A stretch of DNA of 64,000 bases from Flavobacterium sp. (GTDB lineage: Bacteria; Bacteroidota; Bacteroidia; Flavobacteriales; Flavobacteriaceae). This document shows positions 17,955-26,796 of the stretch, one piece after another (the stretch's first letter is position 1; the number at the start of each line of letters is the position of its first letter). The stretch is from assembly GCF_017744675.1 (NCBI RefSeq), contig NZ_JAGIAV010000004.1, forward strand, positions 420,567 to 484,566. The letters are read 5' to 3'. The notes beneath the pieces are model-generated. The model was not told where the DNA came from. It saw nothing but the letters and a program-made list of their open reading frames with translations, and ran no database searches. Both the position numbers and the translations under genes were made by a program.

Positions 17955-19148
17955 ATGCGCGTCTTAACTACAATAATTTTGGGCATTTTTCTGGTAAGCG
18001 GTGCATACGCTCAGCAGGAAAAACAGACTGATACTATCCTAAATCATAAAACGCCTCTAATAAAAGCAACCAAAGTTGATTTACTCAATAATGTTGATTT
18101 AATTTTCAATACACAAGTAGGCTTTAACACCTATTTTGATGACGGAAATTACACTGGCAGTAAATTTGAAGTGAATCAGTTTAGATTGGAAATAAAAGGA
18201 AAAGTGTATAAGGACAAAGTGTTTTTTAGGTTTCGAGACCGATATACTAAAGAAACTGAACCGCAATCTACCGATAACATTAGCAGTTCTACTGACTTGG
18301 CTTTTATTGGATATAAAATATCTGAAAGAACCAGTATTGCAATAGGAAAAATGACGGCCAACTGGGGTGGTTATGAGTTTGATATGAATCCGATTGATAT
18401 CTATCAGTATAATGATATTGTGGATAATTCGGATAACTTTCTAACAGGAGTTCAGGTAAACTGGAAATTGAATGCCAACCATGTCTTTTCGGGACAGATC
18501 TTAAATTCAAGAACCAAAACTTTTTCTGAACTATATCAAAATGTGCCAGATGTCGAAGAAGCAAAATTTCCGGCTGCCTATGTTGGAAACTGGAACGGAA
18601 GTTTTTTAGAAGGAAAATTCAAAACGATATACAGTTTCAGTATTTTTCAGGAAGCCACAAAAAATGGAAGGCCGGTAAATATGTATTATACGGCTTTAGG
18701 AAATCAATTTCGAAGCAAAAAATGGCTTTTTCAATATGATTTCAAATGGAGCAGTGAGGATTTAGACCGAACAGGAGTGGTTAGTAATATTATTCCAGAT
18801 ACTGTTTTAGATCATGCTGCAGAAAATGTATATTATGTAGAACACTGGCTACGAACCGTGTATTCTCTAAACGAACAATGGAAACTTACAGTTATCGGAA
18901 TGACAAGTAAAGCTTCGTGGAAAGATATTCCTGATCCTTCTGTAAGCTCGAACCGAATTCGTACCGCATACGGCATTATTCCAACAGTAGAATTTTATCC
19001 GATCAAAAACTTCAACTTAAAGTTTTTTGCCACCTATGTGCAGCGATTCTATAATTATAGCGATTATGCTAAAACAGATTTGGGACAATCGAACACCACA
19101 AGCGGAAGAATTATGCTTGGTATAATTTCTCCTTTAGTGGTTTTATAA
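17955..19148 (+). CDS. Outer-membrane beta-barrel porin (phosphate-selective porin O/P-like)
   Basis: A 397-residue protein with signal peptide MRVLTTIILGIFLVSGAYAQ and a barrel composed of alternating strands rich in aromatic residues (VDLIFNTQVGFNTYFDDGNYTGSKFEVNQFRLEIKG, FRFRDRYTKE). The pattern fits porins of the phosphate-selective O/P group in Bacteroidota. Being last in the aspT-aspD-ansB operon (20 bp after the asparaginase), it probably admits asparagine or aspartate, or releases alanine, across the outer membrane. That substrate is inferred from context only. Confidence 0.65.
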   Translation: MRVLTTIILGIFLVSGAYAQQEKQTDTILNHKTPLIKATKVDLLNNVDLIFNTQVGFNTYFDDGNYTGSKFEVNQFRLEIKGKVYKDKVFFRFRDRYTKETEPQSTDNISSSTDLAFIGYKISERTSIAIGKMTANWGGYEFDMNPIDIYQYNDIVDNSDNFLTGVQVNWKLNANHVFSGQILNSRTKTFSELYQNVPDVEEAKFPAAYVGNWNGSFLEGKFKTIYSFSIFQEATKNGRPVNMYYTALGNQFRSKKWLFQYDFKWSSEDLDRTGVVSNIIPDTVLDHAAENVYYVEHWLRTVYSLNEQWKLTVIGMTSKASWKDIPDPSVSSNRIRTAYGIIPTVEFYPIKNFNLKFFATYVQRFYNYSDYAKTDLGQSNTTSGRIMLGIISPLVVL

Positions 19149-19174
19149 TAATTTAAGTAACTAACTCAATTAAG

Positions 19175-19213
19175 AAGCTGGAGCAAATCGTAAATTGCGA
19201 TTTATTTCAGCTT
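19175..19213 (+). terminator. Terminator of the aspartate operon
   Basis: AAGCTG and AAATCG (19175-19190) pair with CGATTT and CAGCTT (19198-19213) with a small internal mismatch, followed by a T-run. It lies 27 bp past the porin stop codon. Confidence 0.75.
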
Positions 19214-19349
19214 TTTTTATTTGTTCTCTCGCAGATTTAGATGGATTTTAGCCACTATTTTATTTATTCTCTCGCAGATTTGGCAGATTGAGCAGATTTA
19301 AGAATTATTAATAATTCAAAACTCTCTAAGTTGAGCTTTTTTATGAATA

Positions 19350-19515
19350 GCCTCTAGCTTCAGCTGGAGGTTTTTAATCAGCATAAGAATAAGGCTTTAG
19401 CCAAACGACATATTTTTGGCTAAAGCCATTTTGATTCGCTTTATTTAAACTCCAGCTAAAGCTGGAGCCAATTCAATTTAATATCATCTGGATCTCCGTG
19501 GTTGAAACCACTGGC
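19350..19515. repeat. Cluster of small intergenic hairpins
   Basis: Several palindromic units lie together: GGCTTTAGCCAA with its complement TTGGCTAAAGCC (about 19392-19427), CTCCAGC-TAAA-GCTGGAG (about 19451-19468) and GTGGTTGAAACCAC (about 19500-19513). A related CTTCAGCTGGAGG copy is near 19357. They look like dispersed REP-type elements of flavobacteria; no gene is present. Confidence 0.5.
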
Positions 19516-19571
19516 TACGTTTGATATATGCGTACAAGCAAAAAAATGCGCGTTAGGATTAAGTTAGTCAA

Positions 19572-19669
19572 AACTCATAATTCATAATTCATAACTCATA
19601 ATTCATAATTCATAACTCATAATTCATAATTCATAACTCATAATTCATAACTCATAACTCATAACTCAT
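19572..19669. repeat. Heptanucleotide tandem array (AAYTCAT x14)
   Basis: Fourteen uninterrupted 7-bp units, each AACTCAT or AATTCAT, mostly in the order C-T-T, followed by a degenerate fifteenth unit that runs into the stop codon of the permease gene at 19673. The array is likely variable in copy number through slippage. Confidence 0.85.
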
Positions 19670-19672
19670 AAC

Positions 19673-20824
19673 TTACTTTGCCAAATATCTCAATCGAATA
19701 AAACAGATTGTACTATAAAAAGCAAAAAGCAGCATAAGATGCAATAAAACAGAAGGATTGTCCCATAAACTCGCGCCCGATTGTACAATTGAAGTATACA
19801 AAACAATAAAAGGCGTGGTTGGCAAAAGATTAGAAAGCCACTGCAATAGCAACGGAAGCGATTCAAAGGGCCAACTATATCCTGTAATTAAGAAAATTGG
19901 ATAGGTTGAAAAAGCCATCATTTGAAGGCAAACGAGCTGCGATTTAAAAAGCGAACCGATAAACTGAGCCATCGGAATTAAAGTTACGATAAACAAAAGC
20001 AGCAATACACTCAACTCGAATCCGCTGCCTCTGATTGGCAAATTGAGCAATCTGTAATTTACATTTAAAAAGAAAAAACCATACGAAGAGAAAAGAATCA
20101 GATAGAACAATCCTTTGCCCCAAATGCCATTAGAAATGCTAGATCCCAACCATTCGCCTAAGCGGGAGCGCTGCCGTTCGCCTGCAACACTTTCGCACAA
20201 GCCAATCAATAAAGTCTGCTGCAAGATCAGTGCTAATAATCCTGGCAATAAGAATGCTCCATAGCTTGATCTTTCATTAAACAAAGGGCGATAATCAAAA
20301 TTTACAGGCATTACATTTTCCATCGCAATAGTAGTGCTCATGCCTTCATTTTTCTGATAATACTGTAGCCTCACTCCCGCTCCAATAGTCAGACATATTT
20401 GCTGCACATTCATCAAAAGATCACTCGATGGCAGAAACCTTGCCGCATTGATTGCCAATACCACGTTGCTTTGTTTTAAACTCAGCAAATTGGTTTCTGT
20501 TCCTTCTGGAATATAAAAATAGCCTTGGCAATTACCTCGATACATCTGCTCTTTTGCCTGCTCGAGATTAGAAAAATGAATGAGTTCAACTATCGGAGAA
20601 TCGTCGATATTTTGCATTAGCAAACGTGACAACCTAGAATTATCATCGTCTACAACAGCTAGTTTTACATCAAATTCTTCTTTATTAATATAAATGCTTC
20701 CGTAAAAAAAAGCATACAGCAAAGGCGCTATAAGAAGCGTAAGCAGCAAGCTATGATCTTTTACAACCAATGAAGCTTCCCTCAAAAAAAGTTTAATCAG
20801 CGATTGTTGCGGCTTCTTCTTCAT
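19673..20824 (-). CDS. ABC-2 type exporter permease (second of pair)
   Basis: A 383-residue ABC-2 permease: an N-terminal helix (LLLTLLIAPLLYAFFYGSIY), a large periplasmic domain of about 150 residues, then five to six helices with LLPGLLALILQQTLLIGLCESVAGERQRSRLGEWLGSS. This YhhJ/YbhR layout serves export of drugs or other molecules with HlyD and TolC partners. The start overlaps the preceding permease gene by 32 nt, so translation is coupled. Its 3' end abuts the heptanucleotide array. No ATP-binding subunit is encoded in the operon. Confidence 0.88.
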   Translation of the reverse strand: MKKKPQQSLIKLFLREASLVVKDHSLLLTLLIAPLLYAFFYGSIYINKEEFDVKLAVVDDDNSRLSRLLMQNIDDSPIVELIHFSNLEQAKEQMYRGNCQGYFYIPEGTETNLLSLKQSNVVLAINAARFLPSSDLLMNVQQICLTIGAGVRLQYYQKNEGMSTTIAMENVMPVNFDYRPLFNERSSYGAFLLPGLLALILQQTLLIGLCESVAGERQRSRLGEWLGSSISNGIWGKGLFYLILFSSYGFFFLNVNYRLLNLPIRGSGFELSVLLLLFIVTLIPMAQFIGSLFKSQLVCLQMMAFSTYPIFLITGYSWPFESLPLLLQWLSNLLPTTPFIVLYTSIVQSGASLWDNPSVLLHLMLLFAFYSTICFIRLRYLAK

Positions 20825-21977
20825 TTTTAATCGAATTAAATTGACGTTTAAACAACAACACCGCTGTCGGATACATTACGGCACAAAATAATAGGAGTTT
20901 AGCCAAATCTCCATTGGCATATTTTAGAGGCAAATTCATATAATACACCTTGAAAAAACCATCCAAAAACGAAGTATAAGGCATAATCAGCGCATAATAC
21001 TGATCGTACCAAGGCATTGCCCATCTTGGAAAAGTAAAACCGCTAAAAACAAATGCAGGCGACGTATAGAAAAGAGCCACATCTCCTGAAAGCATCACAT
21101 CTTTAAACAAAGCCGATATAAACATGCCAATACCAATACAGGCTAAAGAAAGCATGGTGTACATAACAAAAAACTTGCCCGTGGCTGCTGGAACACCAAT
21201 ATCAAAAAAAGGAAAAATAATACCTGTAATAATGATAAAATTAATCCAGCTGATCGTGAGATGTGCCATTGTTTTTCCCATAATGGCCTTCAAAACAGAA
21301 CCTTTTGATGTATCGTACAGTTCCTGCATCGTTCCCGTAATCCATTCATAATTTAGTGCCAGCATAGAACTGATAATAAGAATCATCTGCATGCCCACCG
21401 TTATTAAACCCGGAACCAAATACTCCTGATAATTATAAGTTGGATTGTAAAGCTGATAGGTATTTAAACTTATTGGGTTGGCAATCGCCATTGCTTGATC
21501 TGGTTTCATTCCTGTTTTTACAAGCTTCTGCAAAATTACGCCTGTACTTCCTGTAATAACAACCTCGGCAACAGCCTTATAAACCAATTTGGCAGGAACA
21601 AGTGCGGCCGCATTGGTATACAAAGTCACTGTACTGGGATGTCTGCTATAGATATTCTTCTGCAGATTGGCAGGAAAATGTATAGCGCCCAATATTTTAC
21701 CTTCCTGTATCAGTTTTTTTACTTCGGCTTCACTGCTGACTCTTCTGGTTATTTGCAAGGCTTCTTTTTGTTCTAATAAAAAAAGCAGCTCACGAGTTAC
21801 AGCGCTTTGATCTTCATCCCAAATAGCAAATGCTAAATGTTTGGCATCCTGCTTCTGATAAATAAAAGCGTAGAAGAAAAACAATAGTATTGGCACAATG
21901 AGCATTACTAAGTAAAATACTTTTAAACTCAGAATGCGTTTCCACTCCCTAAACATTATGTTCTTTATAAAATTCAT
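20793..21977 (-). CDS. ABC-2 type exporter permease (first of pair)
   Basis: A 394-residue paralogue of the following permease with the same layout: N-terminal helix (VFYLVMLIVPILLFFFYAFIY), a periplasmic domain to about residue 175 (FAIWDEDQSAVTRELL, LGAIHFPANLQKNIY), then helices with EYLVPGLITVGMQMILIISSMLALNYEWITGTMQELYDTSKGS. The two probably form a heterodimeric channel. The ATG overlaps the HlyD stop codon by one base. Neither permease carries a Walker motif. Confidence 0.88.
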   Translation of the reverse strand: MNFIKNIMFREWKRILSLKVFYLVMLIVPILLFFFYAFIYQKQDAKHLAFAIWDEDQSAVTRELLFLLEQKEALQITRRVSSEAEVKKLIQEGKILGAIHFPANLQKNIYSRHPSTVTLYTNAAALVPAKLVYKAVAEVVITGSTGVILQKLVKTGMKPDQAMAIANPISLNTYQLYNPTYNYQEYLVPGLITVGMQMILIISSMLALNYEWITGTMQELYDTSKGSVLKAIMGKTMAHLTISWINFIIITGIIFPFFDIGVPAATGKFFVMYTMLSLACIGIGMFISALFKDVMLSGDVALFYTSPAFVFSGFTFPRWAMPWYDQYYALIMPYTSFLDGFFKVYYMNLPLKYANGDLAKLLLFCAVMYPTAVLLFKRQFNSIKNEEEAATIAD

Positions 21978-22963
21978 TAAGGAAGTATTAAAGAAGCTGT
22001 CATGCCAGAACGCAATCCTTTAATATTGGAAAGGCTAACAGGTTTCAATTCTATCGTAAAAGTTCTCAATTCAAATTCTCCTTTATCTTTTGATGGCACC
22101 CAATTTGCAAATTCTAGTGTAGGCGCAATAGTATGTACAACGGCATCAAACGTTTCAGGCTCGCAGCCTGGAACCTTAACCGCAACTTTGCTTCCTACTT
22201 TAAGCAGATTTGATTTATCTTGTCTGATGTTGAATTTTATGATAGTGGAATTTTTCTTTTCGATGGTCATAATCGGATAACCTATAGAAACAATTTCGCC
22301 CTGATGTGTCACCAAACTTGAAATAACTCCTTCTGCCGGAGCATATACTTTTGTGTTATCTCCAAGTGCTTTGGTCAATTCATAGGCTTGTTCTGCTTGT
22401 TTTACAATAGCATTTGCTGTTTTTAGCAGTTCGGGTCTTGTGCCGTTCTTTAGCATCTGCAAGTTTAACTGAGCAGTTTCCATTTCTTTTTTTGCGGCTT
22501 GGAGTTTAAAATAAAAAACATCCTTTTCTTGTCCAGAAATAACATCTTCGTTATAGAGCCTTTCCATTCTTCCGTAAGTGGTGCTAAACAACTTGTACTG
22601 TTCCTGACTTATTTGATATAGTTTAGATGTTGCTTCAATAAGTTCGGGTCTGGCTCCTTGTGTAAGAAGTTCCTGTTGTCCTTTTGCTGCATCTATAGCC
22701 GATAATGCCTGAGCTTTAATCGCATTTATTTCGTTAGATCGAAGCACTGCCAATAATTGCCCCGTTTTTACTGTATCGCCTTGTTTGACAAGTAACGAAT
22801 CTAGCCTGCCAGGAAATTCAGCCGCCACATCTACACTAGATGCGTCCACCATTCCGATAAAATTATCTTCTTCCTTATTGTCTTTTAAGAAAAAAATCAA
22901 TCCTGCCAGCACAACAAAGATTGGAATAATCAGCGCCCAGTAGTTTTTAAATATCTCTTTCAT
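21977..22963 (-). CDS. HlyD-family periplasmic adaptor (membrane fusion protein)
   Basis: A 328-residue adaptor with a single N-terminal membrane anchor (YWALIIPIFVVLAGLIFFL). A biotinyl-lipoyl-like half (VDVAAEFPGRLDSLLVKQGDTVKTGQLLAVL), a long alpha-hairpin (about 80-195), the second lipoyl half (VYAPAEGVISSLVTHQGEIVSIGYPIMTI) and a beta-barrel domain follow. It links the ABC-2 permeases to the TolC-like outer-membrane channel. Its ATG directly follows the TolC-like gene's stop codon. Confidence 0.92.
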   Translation of the reverse strand: MKEIFKNYWALIIPIFVVLAGLIFFLKDNKEEDNFIGMVDASSVDVAAEFPGRLDSLLVKQGDTVKTGQLLAVLRSNEINAIKAQALSAIDAAKGQQELLTQGARPELIEATSKLYQISQEQYKLFSTTYGRMERLYNEDVISGQEKDVFYFKLQAAKKEMETAQLNLQMLKNGTRPELLKTANAIVKQAEQAYELTKALGDNTKVYAPAEGVISSLVTHQGEIVSIGYPIMTIEKKNSTIIKFNIRQDKSNLLKVGSKVAVKVPGCEPETFDAVVHTIAPTLEFANWVPSKDKGEFELRTFTIELKPVSLSNIKGLRSGMTASLILP

Positions 22964-24418
22964 CTATTTAATAAATTGCGTTATTTGACTTGGATTTCCT
23001 AAACTGTTAAAATATTCCGCTAATGCCAGATAGTACCCCAAAACAGCGGTATAATATCCTTTCTCTATTTCTGTTTCTATCAACAAGGCATCATTTACAT
23101 CTTTTGGCGATGACAGCTGATTGTTCATCCTTTTGGTAATCAAACTGCTTGTCGTGGCGGCTTCTTTTCTAGCCGCATCCATGGCATCAACATCGTTTTG
23201 AAGAGAAGTCATTTTATTTTTTGCAACCCTTGATTGCACCTGAAGCATTAAACTTGAATTTTCCTCTCCTAACTTAGCTTCTTCTATTAGCTGTTTTGCG
23301 GCTAAAGTTTTCTTACTCGTCTGTCCGTTATACAAAGTCCATTGCAATTCTAAGCCTACAAACCAATCAGGTATAGAAACGGGCAAATCCTTTTGGTATA
23401 AATTGTAATTTCCAATTGCAAAAATATTAGGCAAAGCCATTGATTTACTGATCTTTTCAGCCGTTTCGGCATAAGTGATCTTATTGTTTGCAATTCTGTA
23501 AACCGGATTAGAAAGCCAATACTCTTTCATTGGTTTCTCTAGATTTATGGCACTGTATCGTAAAGTGTCTGAAATCACTATTGGAGCGTCAAGATCAACT
23601 CCCATAAGCTTATTCAGTTCCAGATGGGCATTTTGCTTTTCCAATTTAATGTTGTTATACTGGCTTTGCGCCTGAATCAAGACTACATTGGTCCAGTTTT
23701 TCTGATACGGAGGCAGTATTTTGTTTTTAACCAATTCTTCGGCGTAGTTTTTATTTTTATCCAAAGCATTTACAATTTGTTCTTGCTTTTTAATCAAAGA
23801 GTTGAGATATAGTATCCTGATATATTGAACTGCTATTAAAAAATCAACTTCTTTGCCCGCAAGCTCGACACCAATTCCTGCAGAATTGGCAACCGATTGA
23901 GCCAAATCGATGCTCGAGTTTATTTTATTTCCCAGAAAAATTGGCTGACGAACTCCCACTCCTGCAATAAAATAGGACTGCTTACTTAAACTAGGATTAT
24001 AATCTGGATAAATGCCGCTAATGACTTTTTTGGAAGTTTCATAAATGCGATCCTGTGCTGCCTGAGACAAATTGCCTCCTGTAATTTCATGGTAAATTTC
24101 GTTGGCGGTGTTTACACTTTGCTGAGACGATCCTTCCACAACTCCGTCTTTCACCGTCTGCAGGTTTATAGTCAACGGATTGCCCAAATAAGAATAGCTA
24201 GACAACAGATCTACCTTAGGAAGATAGCCTTTCTTTTCGGCTTGAAGATTATATTCGCCTGTTAACAAAGCAGATTGAGCCTGTTTTATAGTAATATTAT
24301 TTTGCTTCGCTATAGAAAAACATTCTTCAAGAGAAGTGGTTTGTGCTCTTATATTCCAAAAGGAAAGTAAAAAGCAAAACAGAATAAAAGGCTTTAGGAA
24401 ATTTAGTCTTACGTGCAT
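22964..24418 (-). CDS. TolC-family outer-membrane efflux protein
   Basis: A 484-residue protein with a signal peptide (FILFCFLLSFWNIRAQ) and two OEP repeats of coiled-coil plus strand, e.g. LEECFSIAKQNNITIKQAQSALLTGEYNLQAEKKGYLPKVDLLSSYSY and the later LFIGLELQW-type strand before the second helical bundle. It forms the trimeric exit duct. As first gene of the operon it sets the order TolC, HlyD, permease, permease. A 409-bp intergenic region precedes it; no clear TAnnTTTG promoter was found. Confidence 0.92.
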   Translation of the reverse strand: MHVRLNFLKPFILFCFLLSFWNIRAQTTSLEECFSIAKQNNITIKQAQSALLTGEYNLQAEKKGYLPKVDLLSSYSYLGNPLTINLQTVKDGVVEGSSQQSVNTANEIYHEITGGNLSQAAQDRIYETSKKVISGIYPDYNPSLSKQSYFIAGVGVRQPIFLGNKINSSIDLAQSVANSAGIGVELAGKEVDFLIAVQYIRILYLNSLIKKQEQIVNALDKNKNYAEELVKNKILPPYQKNWTNVVLIQAQSQYNNIKLEKQNAHLELNKLMGVDLDAPIVISDTLRYSAINLEKPMKEYWLSNPVYRIANNKITYAETAEKISKSMALPNIFAIGNYNLYQKDLPVSIPDWFVGLELQWTLYNGQTSKKTLAAKQLIEEAKLGEENSSLMLQVQSRVAKNKMTSLQNDVDAMDAARKEAATTSSLITKRMNNQLSSPKDVNDALLIETEIEKGYYTAVLGYYLALAEYFNSLGNPSQITQFIK

Positions 24419-24827
24419 CTATATAATATTCTTAAAAATTGAAATTACTTAACCAGCGACTTCTTTTTGCCGTTCAATAAAACAGCAGGATACAATAGAA
24501 ATGAAATAAAAACTTACCATTAAAAAAAATCCGGAGTTATTAGAAATGCCGAATTAGATTTAAAATATACTGTTTAAGAAAATATGGGGTTCTTAACCTA
24601 AACAGCTTAAAAAAGTACAACAGCTAAAAACACATAAAAACTGACATACTAACTAGTTAAAGATAAGATTTTATTTAATAAGTACCTCCTAAATTTATAG
24701 AAAATAAGCTGGCTATATTTTAAGTATACTGGCATTTCTATTCAACTGCTTTTTAAGACTGTTATATTCCGCTGGCATATTTCTTGGAAAACATTCTACA
24801 TTATTAACTGATTTAAAACAATTTACC
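24419..24827. other. Divergent intergenic region with sigma-54-type site
   Basis: Nothing coding is visible in these 409 bases. The right end holds the sigma-54-type element at 24773-24787 for the metallo-hydrolase gene. A weaker TGGCAT lies at about 24730 without a matching -12 TTG. No promoter was recognised for the TolC-like gene. Confidence 0.4.
24773..24787 (+). promoter_or_regulatory. Sigma-54-type promoter (-24/-12)
   Basis: TGGCAT-N5-TTGG has the GG and G-containing dinucleotides exactly 12 bp apart, as in -24/-12 promoters; the -12 block is TTGG rather than TTGC. The predicted start is near 24799, about 29 nt before the ATG at 24828. The same pattern occurs at 26729, 32600 and 53935. 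Confidence 0.5.
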
Positions 24828-25508
24828 ATGAAAATTACGTACTACGGACATTCGTGTTTTTCTGTTTATACCAACGGAAAACACCTTCTTTTTGATCCTT
24901 TTATAACGCCAAACGAATTAGCCAAAGAGGTTGATGTTGATGCCATAAAAGCAGATTACATTTTTATTTCGCATGCGCATTACGACCATATTTTGGATGT
25001 AGAACGAATTGCCAAAAACACAGGCGCAAAAGTGCTCGGGAATTTTGAAATCTATAATTGGCTATTGAAAAACAGAATCGAAAACGCGCATCCCATCAAT
25101 CCAGGCGGGAAATTCGATTTTGATTTCGGTACTGTAAAATGTGTCGTAGCCCAACATCCGAGCAGTTTTATGGATGGTTCTTACGGAGGTATTGCTTGTG
25201 GTTTTGTGCTAAAAACGGCAGATGGAAACTTCTATTACAGTGGCGATACAGCACTGACTTTAGACATGCAGCTCATTCTGAAATTTGCTAAACTTGATTT
25301 TGCCGTATTTCCTATTGGAGACGGACTTACTATGGGAATTGAAGAAGCTATTGAAGCCTCAAAACTAGTTGGTGTAAACAAAATATTGGGCGTTCATTAT
25401 GACACTTTTGGTTTTATTGTCATGGATCATCAAAAAGCTTTAGATGATTTTAAAAAGGCTTCTCTGGAATTATTTCTGCCTAAAATAAACAGCACAATTG
25501 ACATCTAA
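24828..25508 (+). CDS. UPF0173-type metal-dependent hydrolase (metallo-beta-lactamase fold)
   Basis: A 226-residue single-domain metallo-hydrolase. MKITYYGHSCFSV and LFDPFITPN start the fold, the metal motif HAHYDH lies near residue 50, and further ligands are in AQHPSSF, YYSGDTAL (Asp) and GVHYDTFG (His). Length and sequence fit the YtkL/UPF0173 group, whose physiological substrate is undefined. It sits behind a sigma-54-type site and ends shortly before a 14-bp perfect palindrome. Confidence 0.9.
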   Translation: MKITYYGHSCFSVYTNGKHLLFDPFITPNELAKEVDVDAIKADYIFISHAHYDHILDVERIAKNTGAKVLGNFEIYNWLLKNRIENAHPINPGGKFDFDFGTVKCVVAQHPSSFMDGSYGGIACGFVLKTADGNFYYSGDTALTLDMQLILKFAKLDFAVFPIGDGLTMGIEEAIEASKLVGVNKILGVHYDTFGFIVMDHQKALDDFKKASLELFLPKINSTIDI

Positions 25509-25528
25509 ATTGGCCGTTTTTCTTCGTC

Positions 25529-25562
25529 ATATTTCGCTAAAATGTACGTTTTAGCGAAATAT
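25529..25562. terminator. Long perfect palindrome after metallo-hydrolase gene
   Basis: ATATTTCGCTAAAA (25529-25542) is perfectly repeated in inverse orientation (25549-25562) around TGTACG. It may act as a terminator, although the following tract is only moderately T-rich. Its arm contains AGCGAAATAT, the element seen upstream of sigma-54-type sites, so a protein-binding role is also possible. Confidence 0.5.
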
Positions 25563-25612
25563 CATTTTATAAAACAAGATCATAAAAAACACCTTATAAT
25601 TTTTTTTCATAA

Positions 25613-25645
25613 AAAAAGGAATAGTAGTTTAAACTATTCCTTTTT
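25613..25645. terminator. Bidirectional hairpin terminator
   Basis: AAAAAGGAATAGT (25613-25625) pairs with ACTATTCCTTTTT (25633-25645) around a 7-nt loop. It lies just downstream of the minus-strand hydrolase gene ending at 25679. Confidence 0.8.
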
Positions 25646-25678
25646 GCATTTCGTCAAGTTCTGCTAATCAATTTAATT

Positions 25679-26515
25679 TTAAATATATCCTGCAAAATTA
25701 ATGATGTATTGTGCGGTAAGTTCTGGATATTGATGATGAGGTCCGTGGCCAGTTGCGGCATAAACAATCATTTGGGCATTTGTCATTTGATTGATGAAAG
25801 GATACCAGTTATCTACAGCAAAACTTATATCATGATCTCCCGAAATAATCAAGATTGGAGTTTTAGTTTTTTTAAGCTGTTCTCTAAAATTTAAAGCATC
25901 TTCTCTAAAAGTATCTCCACCGCCAAAATACAGCTGAAAAACATCCATAGTTGAAGGGACTTTGGCTACGTCGATTTTTTTATGGATTCGATCATGCGAA
26001 GCTTTTGCAGCCAGTCGGCTTGATTCTGATTTTGGTTCGAAAAACAAAACAATTTCATCCTCAAAATCGTTTACTGGTTTTAGCGCTGCATCAAAAAATG
26101 CCTGTTCGATTGGAATTTCATTTGCCCCTGGCGGGTTTGTTCCAACCAAAACGGCATGCGTTACGAGATTAGGATACAATAAAGTTGCCGTCTGCGCCAC
26201 CAAACCGCCGTAAGACCATCCCAGAACAATAATTGAATCTAGTTTTAAAGCATCTGCCAGATCCTTTACATCTTTGGCCACAACAGTAATATCTGGCGCA
26301 AGGCTTCCTGTAGAAGAACCAATTCCAGAATAATCAAAGACGATCACGTTAAACTTTTCTGCCATTGATGCCACAAACAACGGATCCCAAGTATCAAGTG
26401 TCCCTCTAAATCGGTTTACAAAAATCACTGCTTTTCCTTTTCCATAAGAACGATAAGCAATTTTGCGGTCGCCAAGATCAGCAAACCGGGTTTCTGCGTC
26501 ATAAATTTTTTCCAT
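25679..26515 (-). CDS. Alpha/beta hydrolase
   Basis: A 278-residue single-domain alpha/beta hydrolase: FDYSGIGSSTG, nucleophile Ser101 in LGWSYGGLVAQ, acid Asp in ISGDHDISF, and His in ATGHGPHHQYP near the C-terminus. In place of the usual His-Gly oxyanion motif it has VNRFRGTLDTWDP, a less common variant. No signal peptide, so it is cytoplasmic. It is divergent from another hydrolase gene at 26797; the intergenic region holds GAAATA/TATTTC elements. The substrate is unknown. Confidence 0.88.
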   Translation of the reverse strand: MEKIYDAETRFADLGDRKIAYRSYGKGKAVIFVNRFRGTLDTWDPLFVASMAEKFNVIVFDYSGIGSSTGSLAPDITVVAKDVKDLADALKLDSIIVLGWSYGGLVAQTATLLYPNLVTHAVLVGTNPPGANEIPIEQAFFDAALKPVNDFEDEIVLFFEPKSESSRLAAKASHDRIHKKIDVAKVPSTMDVFQLYFGGGDTFREDALNFREQLKKTKTPILIISGDHDISFAVDNWYPFINQMTNAQMIVYAATGHGPHHQYPELTAQYIINFAGYI

Positions 26516-26635
26516 AATTATAAGTTAAAGATTGTAATCAATATTTGTTTTTTATGCCACAGACAAAGATTAAACCAAAACACAGAAACCTTATAACAAA
26601 GCACTTAGAACCAAACTCTACCTTTAAAATTATGA

Positions 26636-26670
26636 TATTTCAAGAATTAAATCTTCCTTTTAACGAAATA
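26636..26670. promoter_or_regulatory. Upstream activator element candidates (TATTTC ... GAAATA)
   Basis: TATTTC at 26636-26641 and AACGAAATAT, with GAAATA at 26665-26670, face each other. The second starts 64 bp before the sigma-54-type site at 26729; near-identical elements occur 65-66 bp before the sites at 32600 and 53935. This is the distance expected for an enhancer-binding activator. Confidence 0.4.
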
Positions 26671-26728
26671 TAATAATTCTGCGATTGGCTTCTCGAAAAA
26701 TGCTTTTATAATCAAGACATTTCAAAAA

Positions 26729-26743
26729 AGGCACTCCTTTTGT
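26729..26743 (+). promoter_or_regulatory. Sigma-54-type promoter (-24/-12)
   Basis: AGGCAC-N5-TTGT, with the -24 GGCAC in its classical form. The predicted start is near 26754, about 43 nt before the ATG at 26797. Confidence 0.45.
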
Positions 26744-26796
26744 CTTTTGTAAATGAAATAGCACCTTTTTACTAAAACAAACCTAATTACCGCGAT

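Noticed and set aside
19572..19669. Short regularly spaced repeats as a possible CRISPR array
   Set aside because: The unit is 7 bp with no spacers and no cas genes nearby.
26545..26559. Sigma-54 site for the minus-strand hydrolase at 26515
   Set aside because: TGGCAT is present, but the -12 position reads ACAA instead of TTG.
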